A DNA stretch of 64,000 nucleotides, from contig OX442429.1 of the NCBI GenBank assembly GCA_949361645.1, positions 456,501 through 520,500 on the forward strand, read 5' to 3'. Positions 49,607-64,000 of the stretch are shown one piece after another. The DNA comes from Spongilla lacustris. Lineage: Eukaryota > Porifera > Demospongiae > Spongillida > Spongillidae. The notes under the pieces are model-generated. The model saw nothing but the letters and a program-made list of their open reading frames with translations, ran no database searches and had not been told where the DNA came from. A program made the translations under genes and the position numbers. Each line of letters starts with the position of its first letter. Within the stretch, counting starts at the first letter, position 1.

Positions 49607-51088
49607 TTGTGGGCGTGTATGTGCGAATATAGGTGTACGTGTAGGCGGTTAAGAAAACTCATTTGTTCACTACTATTAGGTTTTGTAGCATTGCTTGCAG
49701 CGCACTGCTCGGTTTTGTGCTATCACAAGAGCCTTTATACTTTCACTACTATACCGGCAGCTGCTCCCCATTCTCTCTCCGATAATGTGCCGCGCAACGC
49801 TGGATTCATCCTAACGCTAAGCTATTCTGACCAACAGACGGCTGCTGGGATGGGTGTGGCTGCTCAGCAGTGTTGGCTCAGCTACTTTAACCAGCATATG
49901 GATATCGTCGAACCTTTTGCTAGCCATTCGTATCTTGTACACAGTGCAGATGTCTGGGCCACCTCCGAATCACACAATTCGCGGAAACAACTGCGCTTTG
50001 GCGATTACTTTGATTTGAAAAAGTTTAACTGGCTATCGGGGGGTAATCATGTACTGGAACCATGGGAGAAGTTCATTGCATATGGACCGAGGGATGTTGT
50101 TGCAGTGAATATTAACTATGCGACCCCTAAAAGACAATGCCTCTCATTCAATTTGGAATGCCCTGCGTTACCTGAATATCCGTTGGAAATTGGTGAACTG
50201 AATAACTTTTGGACGGGCTGTAAAACGGACCTCGTAATGCAGAAGGCATTGATTTTCCTTCGCCAGAGGGGCTTCAAGGTTGTGCGAGAAGTATGTTTGA
50301 ATTGCGCTGCAGTTAAGCCAATGTGCGGAGTCCCGGCACTAATCTCCGCGGAAGATGTTCACAGAGAGATATTTCAGCATTTTGATTCTACCAAACTTAC
50401 TGTAGTTTTTAATGAATGGTATTACAGATTTAATTTTAGAACGGGATGCACCAAGGTACCTTCCAGCTGTACGTCTCTAACCGACAGCGCGCACCATCTT
50501 CTGGTGCCTAGCATTGCATTGGAACAGAAAGCCACGCAATATATACAGTCTGTGCTAAAATCTAAAAGAGTGATAGCTGTTATGATACGATTGGAATGGA
50601 TTCTAGCCTACAGCGAAATGTCTCTTCAGGAAATCAAGCTATGCGTCACGAAAGCTCTACAGGATGTCGAAATGTTCAAAGCTAAATTATCTTTAAGCAC
50701 ACCATTTCTCGTAACCGATCTAGGAAGGTATGGAAGCCACACATTCAACAAAACACTAGTAAATACGCGCCTAAAAGGGGCAGAGGACATGGCAAAATAC
50801 ATCCAAGACAAAATTTCCCATTTATATCACCGCGATTGGACCTATGAGCAGTGGGAGAAGGAACTAGTGGATGCGGCCGGCGGAATAGAAGACAGCGGTT
50901 ACATAGCTCAGCTGGAACGAACTATTGCAAGTCAAGCCGACTGCCTGGTGCTAGTGGGCGGAGGGAACTTCCAAGAGTTGGCACTTGCGTATTACATTGA
51001 AAAACACAAAGAGTTGAAGAATAAATGTGTTTCCATATGGTGTGCTGGAGAAAAGAGTGCCACTTTTAAAAAGATGTTACAAAACTGA
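49607..51088 (+). CDS. Intronless type II membrane protein, putative Golgi glycosyltransferase
   Basis: This 493-residue single-exon ORF has a short cytosolic N-terminus, one hydrophobic signal-anchor (about residues 19-38, ICSLLLGFVALLAAHCSVLC) and a long lumenal domain with many Cys. The lumenal part begins GFILTLSYSDQQTAAGMGV and has VVEPF-like and SYLVHS segments. It continues with RFGDYFDLKKFN, PWEKFIAYGPRDVVAVNINY, then VIAVMIRLEW, PFLVTDLGRYGS and, near the end, QADCLVLVGGGNFQ. This pattern recurs in uncharacterised invertebrate proteins and resembles nucleotide-sugar fucosyltransferase folds (an Arg in strand beta1 of domain 2, a terminal GGG-S/N-FQ loop). The assignment is inference, with no catalytic motif proven. 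It is head-to-head with septin, and its stop lies 142 bp before the dynein ATG. AATAAA at 51459-51464 would place its 3' end inside dynein intron 1. Confidence 0.75.
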   Translation: MWACMCEYRCTCRRLRKLICSLLLGFVALLAAHCSVLCYHKSLYTFTTIPAAAPHSLSDNVPRNAGFILTLSYSDQQTAAGMGVAAQQCWLSYFNQHMDIVEPFASHSYLVHSADVWATSESHNSRKQLRFGDYFDLKKFNWLSGGNHVLEPWEKFIAYGPRDVVAVNINYATPKRQCLSFNLECPALPEYPLEIGELNNFWTGCKTDLVMQKALIFLRQRGFKVVREVCLNCAAVKPMCGVPALISAEDVHREIFQHFDSTKLTVVFNEWYYRFNFRTGCTKVPSSCTSLTDSAHHLLVPSIALEQKATQYIQSVLKSKRVIAVMIRLEWILAYSEMSLQEIKLCVTKALQDVEMFKAKLSLSTPFLVTDLGRYGSHTFNKTLVNTRLKGAEDMAKYIQDKISHLYHRDWTYEQWEKELVDAAGGIEDSGYIAQLERTIASQADCLVLVGGGNFQELALAYYIEKHKELKNKCVSIWCAGEKSATFKKMLQN

Positions 51089-51229
51089 TACCTTGCCGTG
51101 CGCATGCGCAAAGCACCGACTCGAGATAATAGGGGCACGAGGTTGATATCCATAGCAACGGGGCGGGCTGACACGAGTGCTAGAGTAGAGGTTTTTATCT
51201 TTACCCTACTTGAGCTCAGCGTGCAGTCA

Positions 51230-63837
<12,608 letters not shown>

Positions 63838-64000
63838 GTAATGAATGGGCCTATGTTTGGTCTGGGAGGGTAGTGGTCTATGTTTGGTCTTGGAGGCCTA
63901 TTTGCTTTCAATGGGAGGTTGGTATCTATGTCTGTAATATGTGCATACATGTATACCTACCAATGAAGATAGTCAAATGTCAAATGGAGGTAGTCATGTT

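Overview
The window is eukaryotic and almost certainly metazoan. Its genes are split by many GT-AG introns whose phases join cleanly. They encode animal-type proteins: an ATP7 copper pump with five metal-binding domains, a SEPT6-group septin and a DNHD1-like dynein heavy chain. A DIRS/Ngaro tyrosine-recombinase retrotransposon, hAT remnants and several MITE-like elements are also present. Compact genes, short intergenic promoters and several very short introns (one of 52 bp) would suit an early-branching invertebrate such as a sponge. Species assignment is inference only.

Layout: 1-4267 is the 3' part of a Ngaro-like element (Gag-like, RT-RNase H and tyrosine recombinase ORFs, then a B1-A2-B2 split direct repeat). 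4268-7760 is a graveyard of nested small elements: a hairpin MITE, a RecQ-helicase fragment, and a large inverted-repeat element carrying a hAT and a MITE. 8098-24737 (minus) is an intact 20-exon ATP7 gene of about 1355 residues, whose introns hold minisatellites and two TIR elements. Head-to-head with it, 24895-28686 (plus) is an 8-exon amidohydrolase gene. Downstream are stray local duplications: a copy of ATP7 exon 4 at about 29.0 kb and a broken copy of the last two amidohydrolase exons at about 31.6-32.4 kb, with a 35-copy minisatellite between them. 32715-33643 (plus) is a 3-exon gene for a 263-residue protein resembling DUF7918. 33.6-39.3 kb is gene-poor, with an 818-bp palindromic element and other repeats. 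39278-49505 (minus) is a 15-exon septin. Head-to-head with it, 49607-51088 (plus) is an intronless predicted type II membrane protein. Immediately behind that, 51230 to beyond the window edge (plus) is a DNHD1-like dynein heavy chain, of which 27 exons are visible (tail, linker, AAA1, AAA2).

The most striking features are: (i) large minisatellite arrays that repeatedly abut splice sites, and in the dynein gene twice contain and multiply the splice donor itself; (ii) a dynein whose AAA1 ATP site is eroded while AAA2 keeps its Walker A and B motifs; (iii) a septin lacking the G3 Asp; (iv) two divergent gene pairs sharing promoters of 101-157 bp, one with metal-response-like heptamers next to ATP7. 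No tRNA, rRNA, CRISPR or prokaryotic operon was seen. Exon borders were read by eye from splice signals and phase continuity; there is no transcript evidence.
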